A stretch of 64,000 nt of DNA from an uncultured Saprospiraceae bacterium (GCA_937959115.1 CALGAW010000003.1:62001-126000); one strand, 5' to 3'. Shown: positions 45,726-56,700, counted from the first letter of the stretch. Numbers and translations: made by a program. Notes: generated from the letters alone by a model not told the origin.

Positions 45726-45736
45726 ATTAAGCATCT
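45726..45736. repeat. Short direct repeat, right copy
   Basis: ATTAAGCATCT, matching 45108-45118 exactly. Confidence 0.5.
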
Positions 45737-45785
45737 AGCACAAAAGTACTAGAAAGTAACAAGTTTATTGTTTGTTATTAATGTA

Positions 45786-47375
45786 TTACATATTTAGTCT
45801 ATTCAAGTCATCTCTAATTCTACCAGATGGCCTAGCAGCGCTAAGGTCAACGATTTGTCCTTCGGGGTCGATGAGTATGAATTGGGGGAGGCCTTTAAGT
45901 TGATAACTTTTTGCTAATACAGAATTCCATGCGCCGTCTGCGAAGAACTGGTTTCCACTGAGGTTCCAGTCTGTAAGAACGCGTTTCCATGGTTCTTTTG
46001 TATTATCTATTGAAATACTGATGAACTCAATATTTTTTGTTTTATATTCTTCTTTTAGTTGATTAAAGTAGGGAATTTCGTGTTTACAAGGGCCACACCA
46101 GCTTGCCCAAACATCTATATAGACATATTTCCCTTTAAAATCACTCAGTTTTTTCATTACTCCTTGAGGATCAGTTACTGGAAAATCAGGAGCCATACTA
46201 CCGTCGTCTATATAGGCGTATTTTTGAACGTATTGAGAAATTGTATCTTTATATGCTGCATTGCCAACTTCATTGTAAAACTTAATGATCAATGGATTCA
46301 TTGTAGGAGTTCCATCCTCCATGATTAAGCTTTTCACGACTTCCTTTTTCAAGTAATCAGCCACCTCTTTATTCTTAAAGTATTGACCAACCATGTCATA
46401 TTTTTTGGTATGTCTCCCAGTAATCACCATACCTAGCGTAGAATTGCCTGGAACTTCTCTTTCTACAATACCATCGACACGGAAGCCAAAATAATCTTTG
46501 AGTAGCTTTCTAAACTTAGGAAAGACCAAGAAGTTAGGGTCATCTAAATCGAGTTCCTCTATAAAGTCCATATTGTACTCCTGAATCCTATTCCAGTACG
46601 TGCTACTACCATATTTATTAGCTAACTCTTTAAAGTCGATGTGATCTTGTGCCCAATCAATATTAAGGAAACTTCTTTCTTTTTCGTAGAAGCTTGAAGT
46701 AACATCCGCAATGGTATCTCTCGAATCTTTTAAGTGACTTAGCAAGTAGTCTCTTTTATATCTGAGTGTATCCGTAAATTCTGGATATTTTAATTTAAAT
46801 AGAATTCTTTTCTTAATAGACATATCATAGTCCATCTTAATTCTATTTCTAAGGTAAGTATTTATACCAGAACCAGTACCTTCAAAACTTAATGGTTGCT
46901 CCTTGTTTTCTAGATCAATTTGTATGGAGAGACTATCTCCAGGAGTAAGAAAGATATCATAGTCCCTTCCTCTAAACTTCATTGAGTAATAACCGTCTTT
47001 TACAAGTTTAATGGTATCAGCAAATGTTTTATCTTTTGATACCTTAAACTTGGTCTTCATCTCGCACCCCTCGTGGTCATTTTTTCTGTAGAAAGCAATG
47101 GATCTATCAGGTTTGTCGGCAAATGAACCACCGATATATGCAAATTCAACTTTAGGTCTTTTTTTCCGCTTTACCCTTACTATTTCCTTCTTCTTTTCAG
47201 ACTCTTGCTTTTTAGCAATGTTTACATTAATCAATGAATCAGCAAGCGATTTTACTAGATTGATAGAATCTAATTTCTCAGTTTCTGATAATTGATTTAA
47301 GTTTGAGTTCTGGGGCGGATTGCAAGAAGTTAGATAAAATAGGATAACTACTAGAGCTATTATTTTATTTCCCAT
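45786..47375 (-). CDS. TlpA-type thioredoxin-fold lipoprotein
   Basis: 529 residues with a lipobox (YLTSC, about residue 18). The first 360 residues are a helix-rich region with a DUF4369-like beta part (FAYIGGSFADKPDRSIAFY). From about 390 the thioredoxin domain starts: APDFPVTDPQGVMKKLSDFKGKYVYIDVWASWCGPCKHEIPYFNQL, with the redox WCGPC. Then IEFISISIDNTKEPW, LKGLPQFILIDPEGQI with the cis-proline (GLPQ). It is a periplasmic disulphide oxidoreductase, possibly in cytochrome c maturation or stress. It stands alone. Confidence 0.88.
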   Translation of the reverse strand: MGNKIIALVVILFYLTSCNPPQNSNLNQLSETEKLDSINLVKSLADSLINVNIAKKQESEKKKEIVRVKRKKRPKVEFAYIGGSFADKPDRSIAFYRKNDHEGCEMKTKFKVSKDKTFADTIKLVKDGYYSMKFRGRDYDIFLTPGDSLSIQIDLENKEQPLSFEGTGSGINTYLRNRIKMDYDMSIKKRILFKLKYPEFTDTLRYKRDYLLSHLKDSRDTIADVTSSFYEKERSFLNIDWAQDHIDFKELANKYGSSTYWNRIQEYNMDFIEELDLDDPNFLVFPKFRKLLKDYFGFRVDGIVEREVPGNSTLGMVITGRHTKKYDMVGQYFKNKEVADYLKKEVVKSLIMEDGTPTMNPLIIKFYNEVGNAAYKDTISQYVQKYAYIDDGSMAPDFPVTDPQGVMKKLSDFKGKYVYIDVWASWCGPCKHEIPYFNQLKEEYKTKNIEFISISIDNTKEPWKRVLTDWNLSGNQFFADGAWNSVLAKSYQLKGLPQFILIDPEGQIVDLSAARPSGRIRDDLNRLNM

Positions 47376-47747
47376 TTATGGATTTAATTTATCTTTCGGG
47401 TGTAAATTTAAACAAAAAACAGCAAAAACATAATCAATACAGTCAAATAGCCAAAAAAAACAACAATCTACCAGACAACATAAGTCATTACTTTTGTTTC
47501 GTAACTAATTTAAACTATTATTTAGTTAAACAATATGGTAATCAATTAATTCTGAACTTGGAACAAATTGGTTCTTATCTATAATTATAATATTAGTAAT
47601 TTCAAGTAGTTAAATTAAAATATTTTTAAATAATTACGTAAAATACGTGACTTCCTAAGTTTACAGCGTCTAGATTTTTGAAGAGCCAAATATTTTATTA
47701 CTTTTGGCATTCCTCAACAATCTTTCATTTTTTAAACTTTAGTGATT
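47376..47747. other. AT-rich intergenic region
   Basis: 372 very AT-rich bases. A 68-codon plus-strand frame begins near 47378 but its composition is Asn/Lys-rich and non-protein-like. I see nothing else. Confidence 0.4.
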
Positions 47748-47843
47748 ATGATGATTATGTTCATCGCACTTGGTGCACTCTTAGGAGGAAGTGTATTCAT
47801 ACTAGGTGCAAACCTATTTTCACAAAAAGGTAGAAGGTATTAA
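47748..47843 (+). CDS. Small 31-residue membrane protein
   Basis: Starts with ATG ATG ATT ATG and encodes a hydrophobic run (FIALGALLGGSVFILGANLF) followed by SQKGRRY and TAA. One membrane segment with a positive C-terminus, implying an N-out single pass, or an anchor with the basic tail inside. About 90 bases after its stop lies a strong terminator, so a small dedicated transcript of about 200-250 bases is likely. The other ATG codons could also be the start. No homologue is known to me. Confidence 0.5.
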   Translation: MMIMFIALGALLGGSVFILGANLFSQKGRRY

Positions 47844-47931
47844 AGATATAATTAGGAGTGTGATCATTTTTTAGACTATTGCGAATCCATATTAAACATT
47901 TAAACCAGAAGACCTTTAAAATCTAATAAAG

Positions 47932-47961
47932 AACTTTGCTACCTCCAGCAAAGTTTTTTTT
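47932..47961 (+). terminator. Rho-independent terminator after the small membrane protein
   Basis: Perfect 9-pair stem (AACTTTGCT / AGCAAAGTT) with a 6-base loop, then six Ts directly. The only plus-strand ORF just upstream is the 31-residue one. Confidence 0.75.
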
Positions 47962-48014
47962 GTTTACAACGATTCCAAATTTGAAGAAAGGCGCCAGAAG
48001 AAAATTCAGCCTAA

Positions 48015-49214
48015 TTATAGTTGAAAATCCGTCTTTTTATGCTTTAAGGCTTTCATTGCCTTGCTTACCCCTTCTAGAGTTAACGGGAACATTTTGTGTT
48101 CAAAAAGATCACGGATAGCAACAGTTGTTTGGAAATATTTCCAAGAAGGTGATTCATTAGGATTTACCCAGACAACATATTCGAAGTATTCTTTAATTCG
48201 TTGAAGCCAAACAATACCTGCTTCATCATTATAATGTTCTACACTTCCACTTTTGTACATCAATTCGTAAGGAGACATTGCTGCATCACCAACAATGATA
48301 ATTTTGTAATCCTTATTGTATTTCCGAAGGATTTCTAGCGTATTTATGCGTTCATTTCGTCGTCCATTATCTTTCCATACCGATTCATAAATACAATTAT
48401 GAAAATAGAAATACTCTAGATATTTAAACTCATGTTTTGAAGCTGAAAATAATCGCTCACAGGTATCGACATGATCGTCCATAGAACCTCCGACATCCAT
48501 AAAGAGTAATACCTTTACCCTGTTGCGTTTTTCAGGTTTCATCGAAATTTCAAGCATACCAGCATTCTCCGAAGTTTTGCGTATTGTGTCATCCAAATCC
48601 AATTCGTCAGGCACGCCCTCTCGAGTAAACTTCCTCAACCGTTTGAGCGCTACTCTAAAGTTTCGGATATCGAGTTCAACTGTTCCGTCAAGATTGGCGA
48701 ACTCACGTTTGTCCCATACCTTTATGGCGCTTCGATTTCTGCTTTTTTGTTGCCCCATTCGAAACCCTTCTGGATTATATCCGTTGGCTCCAAAAGGTGA
48801 TGTGCCACCAGTTCCTATCCATTTGTTTCCGCCTTCATGTCTTTCATGCTGTTCTTCGAGCAATTCCTTGAAGCGTTCCATTAGTTTTTCGATGCCGCCT
48901 AACTTCTCAATCATGGCTTTCTCTTCTTCCGTCAGGTTTTTAAAGAAATTTTCTTTTAACCAGTCTTCCGGGATGTGTCTCTTAAAGAAATCAAGGTCAA
49001 TTTTATCTAAATCTTTAAAGAAATAGCCAAAAATCACATCGAATCGATCAAGATAAATCTCTTGTTTGACAAATACCGTTTTGCATAGATAGTAGAAATC
49101 GTCGATATCAAAAGAGATGACTTCCTCCTTCAAACTAGCCATCAGCGTTAAGTATTCCTGTAAACTTACAGGAAGACCGTTGTCACGCATCACATAGAAA
49201 AATTTTAAGAACAC
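48015..49214 (-). CDS. VWA domain protein of the CoxE family
   Basis: 399 residues. The opening (MFLKFFYVMRDNGLPVSLQEYLTLMASLKEEV) is a CoxE-type N-terminus. The VWA domain contains the metal-ion site as MDVGGSMDDHVDTCERLF (about residue 245; Gly-Gly replaces the usual Ser), then FKYLEYFYFHNCIYESVWK and IIIVGDAAMSPYEL. CoxE proteins work with a MoxR AAA ATPase as an insertion chaperone pair. It lies 50 bases downstream of the MoxR-like gene, in the same direction. Confidence 0.85.
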   Translation of the reverse strand: MFLKFFYVMRDNGLPVSLQEYLTLMASLKEEVISFDIDDFYYLCKTVFVKQEIYLDRFDVIFGYFFKDLDKIDLDFFKRHIPEDWLKENFFKNLTEEEKAMIEKLGGIEKLMERFKELLEEQHERHEGGNKWIGTGGTSPFGANGYNPEGFRMGQQKSRNRSAIKVWDKREFANLDGTVELDIRNFRVALKRLRKFTREGVPDELDLDDTIRKTSENAGMLEISMKPEKRNRVKVLLFMDVGGSMDDHVDTCERLFSASKHEFKYLEYFYFHNCIYESVWKDNGRRNERINTLEILRKYNKDYKIIIVGDAAMSPYELMYKSGSVEHYNDEAGIVWLQRIKEYFEYVVWVNPNESPSWKYFQTTVAIRDLFEHKMFPLTLEGVSKAMKALKHKKTDFQL

Positions 49215-49264
49215 TTTTTTAATTGTTAATGATTAATGTTTAATTGAACAGCTTTTTTAAGGGA

Positions 49265-50095
49265 TTAATGGCCTCTGAGTTTGTGGAATAGTAATTCGTA
49301 GTCTTGCTCGTTTTTTAGCAAGGCAGACAAATGTGGCGGGAAGGCGTTCATCAGATCTATCCCTTCTAAGTCTTTTGCTTGTATGCGTTCGAATAGTAAC
49401 AATTTGAGCCAATCAATCAGCTCACTTGTAGAAGGTTTCTTTTTGAGGTGTCTGACTTCTCGTAGACCGTAAAACACCTTCATTGCATTATCGACAAGGG
49501 TTTGCTCGATTTTTGGAAAATGGACATCCACTATTTGCTTCATTACCTTCGTTTCTGGAAAGCGGATATAGTGAAACAAGCAGCGTCGTAGAAAAGCATC
49601 AGGCAACTCTTTTTCGTTGTTTGAAGTGATAATCACAATAGGCCGATTCTTTGCCCTTATCGTTGACTGCGTTTCATAGCAATAGAATTCCATTTTATCT
49701 AGCTCTAGCAATAAGTCATTTGGAAATTCAATGTCCGCTTTATCTATCTCATCAATTAACAGCACGACCTGCTCTTCTGCTTCAAAGGCTTCCCACAGCT
49801 TCCCTTTTCTAATATAATTAGCGATGTCTTCTACCTTGTTTGAGGCCAACTGAGAATCTCTAAGCCTGGAGACCGCATCATAATGATATAATCCTTGCTG
49901 AGCGGCCGTTGTCGATTTGATGTGCCATGTGATGATTTTTTTGCCCAATGACTCAGCAATCTGATGAGCAAGCATGGTTTTCCCAGTACCTGGCTCTCCT
50001 TTTACAATTAACGGTTTAGCTAAGTGAATGCTGGCATTTACTGCAACCTGCAACTCTCTTGTCGCTATATAATTGGATGTTCCTTCAAATTTCAT
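49265..50095 (-). CDS. MoxR-type AAA+ ATPase (CoxD-like)
   Basis: 276 residues, slightly short for MoxR. Walker A is GEPGTGKTMLAHQIA (about residue 37), Walker B is VVLLIDEIDKADIEFPNDLLLELDKMEF (about 112), and sensor I reads IVIITSNNEKELPDAFLRRCLFHYIRFP, all as in CoxD/MoxR. The C-terminus is helical. It should remodel a partner protein using ATP together with the CoxE-like protein downstream. No carbon monoxide dehydrogenase is nearby, so the target differs. Confidence 0.88.
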   Translation of the reverse strand: MKFEGTSNYIATRELQVAVNASIHLAKPLIVKGEPGTGKTMLAHQIAESLGKKIITWHIKSTTAAQQGLYHYDAVSRLRDSQLASNKVEDIANYIRKGKLWEAFEAEEQVVLLIDEIDKADIEFPNDLLLELDKMEFYCYETQSTIRAKNRPIVIITSNNEKELPDAFLRRCLFHYIRFPETKVMKQIVDVHFPKIEQTLVDNAMKVFYGLREVRHLKKKPSTSELIDWLKLLLFERIQAKDLEGIDLMNAFPPHLSALLKNEQDYELLFHKLRGH

Positions 50096-50389
50096 GAATT
50101 CTTGTTTATAACAAAGGTAAAAATATTTTTATAGTGCCTCCGAAGTTTACTACTTCAAAGTATTCGTTGAACGAAAACATTCTTCGAAATGATACAACTA
50201 TTGTAAAAAACAACCGTTTACTGTGTATAATGTTTCTTGATCATTATAGTTTTGTATATTTAACCCGCATTATGTGTTAAGAATTAAATTTTGAACTTAA
50301 AAGTCACTGTTCTAAGCATTTTGCAGGTTAAAGTCATTTTGAAACGTCTGCCAGCAAGTCAGGCAATATGTGTAAGAAAATAAGTAAAA

Positions 50390-53026
50390 GTGATAGATAA
50401 TTCTACAAATTATAAGTTTCGCGACCTAAAGGTCTACGCCTCTAGAGAGTGGCTAGCTAATAATACAAAAAAATATAGGCAGGTGTTTCAACGACACCAG
50501 TCAGACTATATCTATGCAGAGCTTACGTTCTACAATAAACAGTTTGATCGTGAAGATTGGGATGTAGAGGTAGAACTCAAATGTTTTTCATCAAAGAAAG
50601 GATCAAAGGAAATCTGTTCTTTGCCCATCAAAAGAAGAGTGAGCAAGTACGATAGTGTGATTTATATTCGTGAAGGCTGGGGCAATAAAAAGTACGGTGC
50701 CTTCTGGAAAAAAGGAACTTACTATTGGGAAGCCTACGTAAATGGAGAGAAAATCGCTACAAAGTATTTTTATGTTGAAGACTCTACTAAAAACAAGGAA
50801 GGCGCCGATAGTCCTTTAATTAAAATCAAAGCAGTTAACTTGTTTGAAGGGTCTTACGACGAACCCAAAATTGAAGAGCGAGTATACTTGAAAAACTTTG
50901 ATCTCGAGGAAACAAGATATGTTTATGCAGAATTGATTTTGGAAAACCTAAACCCTGAAACGAACTGGTTGTGTGAGGTATTTTTTAAGTTTCACAACGG
51001 CGCAAGAGAAATGAAAGGGCAAGTCGTTAAGCTACAAAACGTAAGGAAAAACGACGAAATCGTCATCATCACTGCTGGACAAGGATCAAACATAAAAGGT
51101 TCTTGGAAAGAAGATTTTTATACGATTGACATCGTTTTTATGGAAAAAGTGATTGCCACTGTTCCCTTTAATATCGGTGATGAGTTTGAAGAAGGTACAG
51201 TAAGCGTTTTACTGCCAAATCAACAAAGTCTAACCGCGCTCAATACTGGCATCGAAACCTCAGAATCTTTTGAGGAAGTAATGGCTCAATTAGATCAGTT
51301 GATTGGTCTTTCTGATATAAAGCAACAGGTAAGAGATCACGCCAAATACCTTCAATTCCTTCAACTTAGGAAGAGCAAGGGATTTGAAGAAAAGGAAGAA
51401 GTAAACATCCATTCCGTTTTTGTTGGGAATCCAGGTACTGGAAAAACAACCGTCGCCAACATGATGGGTAAACTTTATAAAAAGATGGGGTTGCTCTCAA
51501 AAGGTCATGTGCATGAAGTAGATCGAGTAGATTTGATCGGCGAGTACATAGGGCAAACGGCACCAAAGGTAAAAGAAGCAATAGAGAAAGCGCGAGGTGG
51601 TGTTCTATTCATTGATGAAGCTTACGCTCTAGCAAGGGCAAACGATGATAGCAAAGACTTTGGTAGAGAAGTAGTAGAAATCCTAGTAAAGGAACTATCT
51701 GACGGCCAAGGAGACATGGCGGTTATAGTAGCCGGTTATCCTAAGGAAATGAAGCACTTTATTGACTCAAATCCAGGGCTTAAATCAAGATTTAAGATTA
51801 ATTTCGAGTTTGCGGATTACCTTCCTCAGGAATTGGCAGAGATTGCTGCTTATGCGGCTGACAAAATCAAGGACGTCCAGTTAGCTCCTGATGCAAAAGA
51901 GCGGATCAATGAATTGATTACAGAAGCATACAGAAATAGAGATCGCTCTTTTGGGAATGCACGTTTCGTTAACGATATCATCGAACAAGCGAAGATAAAT
52001 CTTGGCTTACGGGTAATGAACCATGAGAATCCTGAAGGACTTGATAACAAAGTCCTCTCTACTATAATCATGGAAGATGTTGAGAAGATTGATATCCTCA
52101 AAAACAAACGAATTCCTAAGATCCCAGTTGATGAGAAACTACTAGAAATTGCAATGGGTGAACTGAATACTCTAATAGGTATGAAGAACATCAAGGAGCA
52201 GATTTCTGAAATGATTAATCTAGTTCGATTTTACAGAGAGACAGAGCGAAGCGTGCTCAACAAGTTTTATCTGCATACCGTACTGATTGGGAACCCTGGA
52301 ACCGGGAAAACCACCGTAGCCAGAATTCTTACTAAAATCTACAAAGCCCTTGGCATTCTAGAACGTGGTCACATGGTAGAGACCGACCGTCAAGGCTTAG
52401 TTGCTGGGTTTATTGGTCAGACTGCACAAAAGACAGCTGAGAAGATAGAGGAAGCGCTAGGCGGGGTACTGTTTATCGATGAGGCGTATGCTCTAGGGCA
52501 AGGCGGTGGCGCGAATGGTGACTACGGTAGTGAAGCCATCCAAACCTTATTGAAGCGGATGGAGGACAGCCGTGGAGCGTTTTTCATTTTTGCTGCAGGC
52601 TATCCAGAGAATATGGACGCTTTCCTAAAGTCGAATCCGGGTTTACGCTCGCGGTTTGACAAGGTATTGAAGTTCGAAGACTATTCAGCGGAGGAGTTGC
52701 ATGAGATCGCTTTGTTAATGCTTGAAGAAGAGGACCTGAAACCAAACAAAACTGCTTCCGCGCATCTTGAAAAATACCTTAGCTTCTTATATGACTACAG
52801 GGATAAGTATTTCGGAAATGCTAGAACCGTTCGAAATGTGGTGACCGAAGCTGTCAAGAATCAAAACTTAAGACTGTCTGCTCTTCCTAAGAGTAAACGA
52901 ACGAAGAAAGCGATTCATCAGTTGACCATGGCCGATGTTGAATGCTTTAAGTTGGATAAAGATGCTGATGTCATTTTTACTCGGAAAGCGATTGGTTTTC
53001 AAAAGCGTGCGATGGGGTCAAATTAG
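50390..53026 (+). CDS. Tandem AAA+ ATPase, CbbX/SpoVK-like
   Basis: 878 residues with GTG start. Residues 1-285 contain two tandem beta-domains of about 130 residues each, related to each other (AELTFYNKQFDREDWDVEVELKCFSS and AELILENLNPETNWLCEVFFKFHNG). Then two CbbX/SpoVK AAA domains: Walker A GNPGTGKTTVANMM (about residue 345) with VLFIDEAYAL (about 405), and GNPGTGKTTVARIL (about 633) with VLFIDEAYAL (about 693). Both have sensor and arginine finger-like GLKSRF and GLRSRF. Such tandem proteins form hexameric remodelling rings; EccA of type VII secretion and Rubisco activase CbbX are relatives. Partner unknown. Located upstream of the NRPS, with a 772-base gap. Confidence 0.85.
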   Translation: MIDNSTNYKFRDLKVYASREWLANNTKKYRQVFQRHQSDYIYAELTFYNKQFDREDWDVEVELKCFSSKKGSKEICSLPIKRRVSKYDSVIYIREGWGNKKYGAFWKKGTYYWEAYVNGEKIATKYFYVEDSTKNKEGADSPLIKIKAVNLFEGSYDEPKIEERVYLKNFDLEETRYVYAELILENLNPETNWLCEVFFKFHNGAREMKGQVVKLQNVRKNDEIVIITAGQGSNIKGSWKEDFYTIDIVFMEKVIATVPFNIGDEFEEGTVSVLLPNQQSLTALNTGIETSESFEEVMAQLDQLIGLSDIKQQVRDHAKYLQFLQLRKSKGFEEKEEVNIHSVFVGNPGTGKTTVANMMGKLYKKMGLLSKGHVHEVDRVDLIGEYIGQTAPKVKEAIEKARGGVLFIDEAYALARANDDSKDFGREVVEILVKELSDGQGDMAVIVAGYPKEMKHFIDSNPGLKSRFKINFEFADYLPQELAEIAAYAADKIKDVQLAPDAKERINELITEAYRNRDRSFGNARFVNDIIEQAKINLGLRVMNHENPEGLDNKVLSTIIMEDVEKIDILKNKRIPKIPVDEKLLEIAMGELNTLIGMKNIKEQISEMINLVRFYRETERSVLNKFYLHTVLIGNPGTGKTTVARILTKIYKALGILERGHMVETDRQGLVAGFIGQTAQKTAEKIEEALGGVLFIDEAYALGQGGGANGDYGSEAIQTLLKRMEDSRGAFFIFAAGYPENMDAFLKSNPGLRSRFDKVLKFEDYSAEELHEIALLMLEEEDLKPNKTASAHLEKYLSFLYDYRDKYFGNARTVRNVVTEAVKNQNLRLSALPKSKRTKKAIHQLTMADVECFKLDKDADVIFTRKAIGFQKRAMGSN

Positions 53027-53798
53027 TGGTTAATTGCTAATTGAATAGCATGTAATCGGCGATCCGGTAGTACTAGATAAGAACGGAGTATTCTATTGCT
53101 CAATAGATTTGACATTCTGTGTAATTCAATACTAAGGGTACCCTCCTCTATTTATCTAATAATGGTTCACAATCGCTCCCCTTACGTTTAACGATGCGAA
53201 AGCAAAGCCTTTTTTGCACAAGCAAAAATAAAGCCTTAAGATTAACCAATTTACTTATTTTGTCCAAGTACTCTATCCTAAAAAGTAGAGCGTTTGTCTC
53301 TCGCTCCACTAGAGAAGTATCATTTTTTGTTTGTACCCATTAGATTTCTGAATTAATGGGCAATAATACCTAAAATTTTATGTTTATTATAGGAGAAACA
53401 GTTCGCTCTTACCTGAGTAAAAATATATCTAAATCCTTGATTTGGAAGAAGTAAAACTTTTCGGACTCTACGCTTAAATCAGTTTAACAACAGCGTACTA
53501 AACATTCAATATATTGCGATGTTTGCATCAATTTATTTTCTCAATAACGAGCATAAGTAGGTGAGTAAATGTCATTTTTTTTTCATAACTTTATAGTAAG
53601 AACAATTTTACCACAACTATACATGGTATTGAATTAAGTCCAGGTATATTCAGAGCTAGAGTAAAAGTTTCGTCACATCCCGTGAACTACAATTCATAAA
53701 TTATATACGTTTTATATAATCTCCTTGAATTGATCAGAAGTGTATATTCACACTTAACAAATAATATTTTATAAAATACTAATTTTTATACTGTAAAA
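53027..53798. other. Intergenic region upstream of the NRPS
   Basis: 772 bases without protein-like frame. Two related short stretches (AAGCAAAGCC near 53201 and AAGCAAAAATAAAGCC near 53220) are seen. The last 200 bases, very AT-rich, should hold the promoter of the NRPS operon; I cannot place -33/-7 elements with confidence. Confidence 0.45.
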
Positions 53799-56700
53799 AT
53801 GGATAACAACCTTATCTTATTATCTAAGCAACAACAGGCGATTTGGATCAATCAACAAATTCATCCCAATTCATCCATGTATAATGTTGGTGGTGTTATT
53901 GATATTATTGGGGAAATTGATATTAACAAGCTTTATCAAGCCGTTGAAAAAACAATGAATTCGTTTGATGTTTTAGAGATCGTTGAACATTTCCTTAAAG
54001 AAGAGGATGATCTGGATGAAGATTTTACACGTTATTCGTTAAAAATTATTGATGGTACTGAAAAATTTGATGGTCAGGATTGGATTCAAGAACGAATCGA
54101 TCTCAAAAGAAATTTAGCTGAAATTGTCATTTACAGTCCTGATTGTGAGGAAACCCAATTATTTGTAAAATGGCACCATTTAATATTCGATGGGGTTTCC
54201 GCCAGTATTTGTATTAATTCTATCTTTGACAACTATGAAAGTAGCGTATCAAAGCCTTCTTTTTCTTATCATTCCTTTATGGAGGATGAAAAGGAGTATT
54301 TTAGTTCTGAAGAGTACATAAAAAATAAGAATTACTGGAAAGATAAACTTGATTCGGTAGACGTTTCTAGCAAAGGATTTTCATCGATATCAAAACCAAA
54401 CCAATCCTTAAAATCGGAAAGAAAGAACATAATTATTCCAAGGAGCTTGTTCAAGGAAATCCAATCGTATTGTAAAGAAACCAAGGTTACGCCATTTCAT
54501 TATTTCATTGCAGTAATTTTTACATTAAACAAAGTTTACAATGCACCTGACTTTATCCTTGGCTTGCCTATTCTTAATAGAAGAAAGAAAGTTTTCAAAC
54601 AAACAGGAGGCATGTTTACTGATATTATACCATTTTTGAATGAAATGGATAAAAATCAGAGCTTTGATAGCTTGGTTAAAAAAATATCCTGGAATCTTCG
54701 TCAGGATTATAGACATCAAAGGTTTCCAATGTCTGATATTAATCAGCTATTTGACAAAAGTATTAGTCCGAATGTTTTCTTTTCCTATCAAAAGAATATC
54801 TATAAGAATGCAGTTGAGAATGCGACGATTACGAGTAACTATTTACCAGCTGGGGAACAACTTGAAGATTTAGGGTTTCATCTACTGGAATACTCTGTTG
54901 AAGGGGATTTAACCCTAGCTATAGACTATCGAATATCATCGTTTAATCTTTTAACAATCGAAAAGCTGTCAAACCATTTGGTTACATTGATTAAGCATTG
55001 CAAAAATAAATCAGATGTACCAATATCGGCTCTTTCTTGTTTAAGCAAAGATGAAGAGCAACAGTTGTTAGTTGACTTTAATGATACAAAGGCAGATTAT
55101 TCAAAAGATAAAACCTTAATAGAACTTTTTGAGACTCAAGCAGAAAGAACGCCAGATCATGTAGCGATTGTTTTTAATGAAGTCGAGCTTACTTACAAAG
55201 AGCTAAATGAGCGTGCCAATCAATTCGGTGATTACTTACGAAAACGTTATTCGGTTCAATCGGATGATTTAGTAGCGATGATGCTGGATCGATCGGAATG
55301 GATGATTGTCTCCATTTTGGCGGTTCTCAAAAGTGGTGGCGCCTATGTCCCAATAGATCCTGATTACACACAAAGCAGGATTGATTACCTATTAGCTGAT
55401 TCGTCCGCAAAAGTGTTGATTGATCAAAATGAATTGGATACGTTTATTGCTAAAAAAGAGGAATTCGGTAAAACAAACCTTAAAAGATTAACCGAGCCTC
55501 ATCATCTAGCCTATGTCATTTACACATCTGGTTCTACTGGTAAACCGAAAGGAGTACTAGTAGAAAATAGGAGTATAGTAAATACCATCGAAGCGCAGAT
55601 TACAACTTTTAAACTAGATGAACATTCAAGAGGAGGTCAATATGCTTCATTAGCCTTTGATGCCTCTGTTTCCGAAATATTTTCAATTGTGCTATCCGGA
55701 GGTACACTCGTTATTATTAATGAGGAGATTCGAAAAGATACGGTACAACTATCCGCATTGATTGAGCAAAATGATATTTCTTTTTTGACCTTACCTTCTT
55801 TCGTGGCTAAACAGTTAGATGTTACTGTTTTAAGTGGGATTAGGACGTTAATTTGTGCAGGAGATGTTATAGATGTCGATCTATTTAATAGCAATAAAAA
55901 TGTTTGGAATTGCTATGGACCAACCGAATGCTCGATTTGGACAAATTATTATAAGAATAAAAATGATTTATCCATAGGTAGTATTCCCATCGGCCGTCCC
56001 ATCTCCAACACCCGTATCTACATTTTGGATGACACTGAAAATCTATTACCAATCGGTGTTGTCGGCGAGATCTGCATAGCAGGTGCCGGCTTAGCCAGAG
56101 GCTATTTAAATCGCCCCGACCTAACAGCAAAAAAGTTCATCAGCAATCCGTTTGAAGAAGGAAAACGCATGTACAAGACAGGAGACCTCGGAAGATGGCT
56201 CCCAAACGGCAATATCGAGTTCATCGGCAGAAAAGATGACCAGGTAAAGATAAGAGGCTACCGAATCGAGCCAGGAGAGATAGAAGCTGCACTGATTCAG
56301 CATATGTCTATTCAGGAAGTTGTTGTCCTTGCAAAAGAAAATGAATCAGGCGACAAGCAACTAGTCGCCTATTTAACCTCAGATCAAGCGTTGAATACCA
56401 ATGAGCTGCGCACCCACTTGAAAAATAGTTTACCAGATTACATGGTACCAGCCTACTATGTCCAGCTAGAAGATTTCCCCTTAACACCCAACGGGAAATT
56501 AGACAAAAAAGCCCTCCCAAGTCCAGAAGGCCTGAGCTTAAACAGCGGAATAGCATATGTGGCGCCTTCCACTAAAATAGAACAACAATTAGTCCGTGTT
56601 TGGAGCGAAGTTCTAAAAGTGGAAGCAGAAAAAATAGGCATCCATGAAGACTTTTTTGCGCTAGGAGGCGATAGTATTAAGTCGATCCAGATCTCCTCAA

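Noticed and set aside
47378-47584. 68-codon plus-strand frame beside the TlpA-type gene
   Set aside because: Asn/Lys-rich composition from AT-rich DNA, no domain, no start signal.
48015-50095. Carbon monoxide dehydrogenase maturation locus (CoxD/CoxE)
   Set aside because: No molybdenum hydroxylase subunits lie nearby; the pair is a general MoxR/VWA type.
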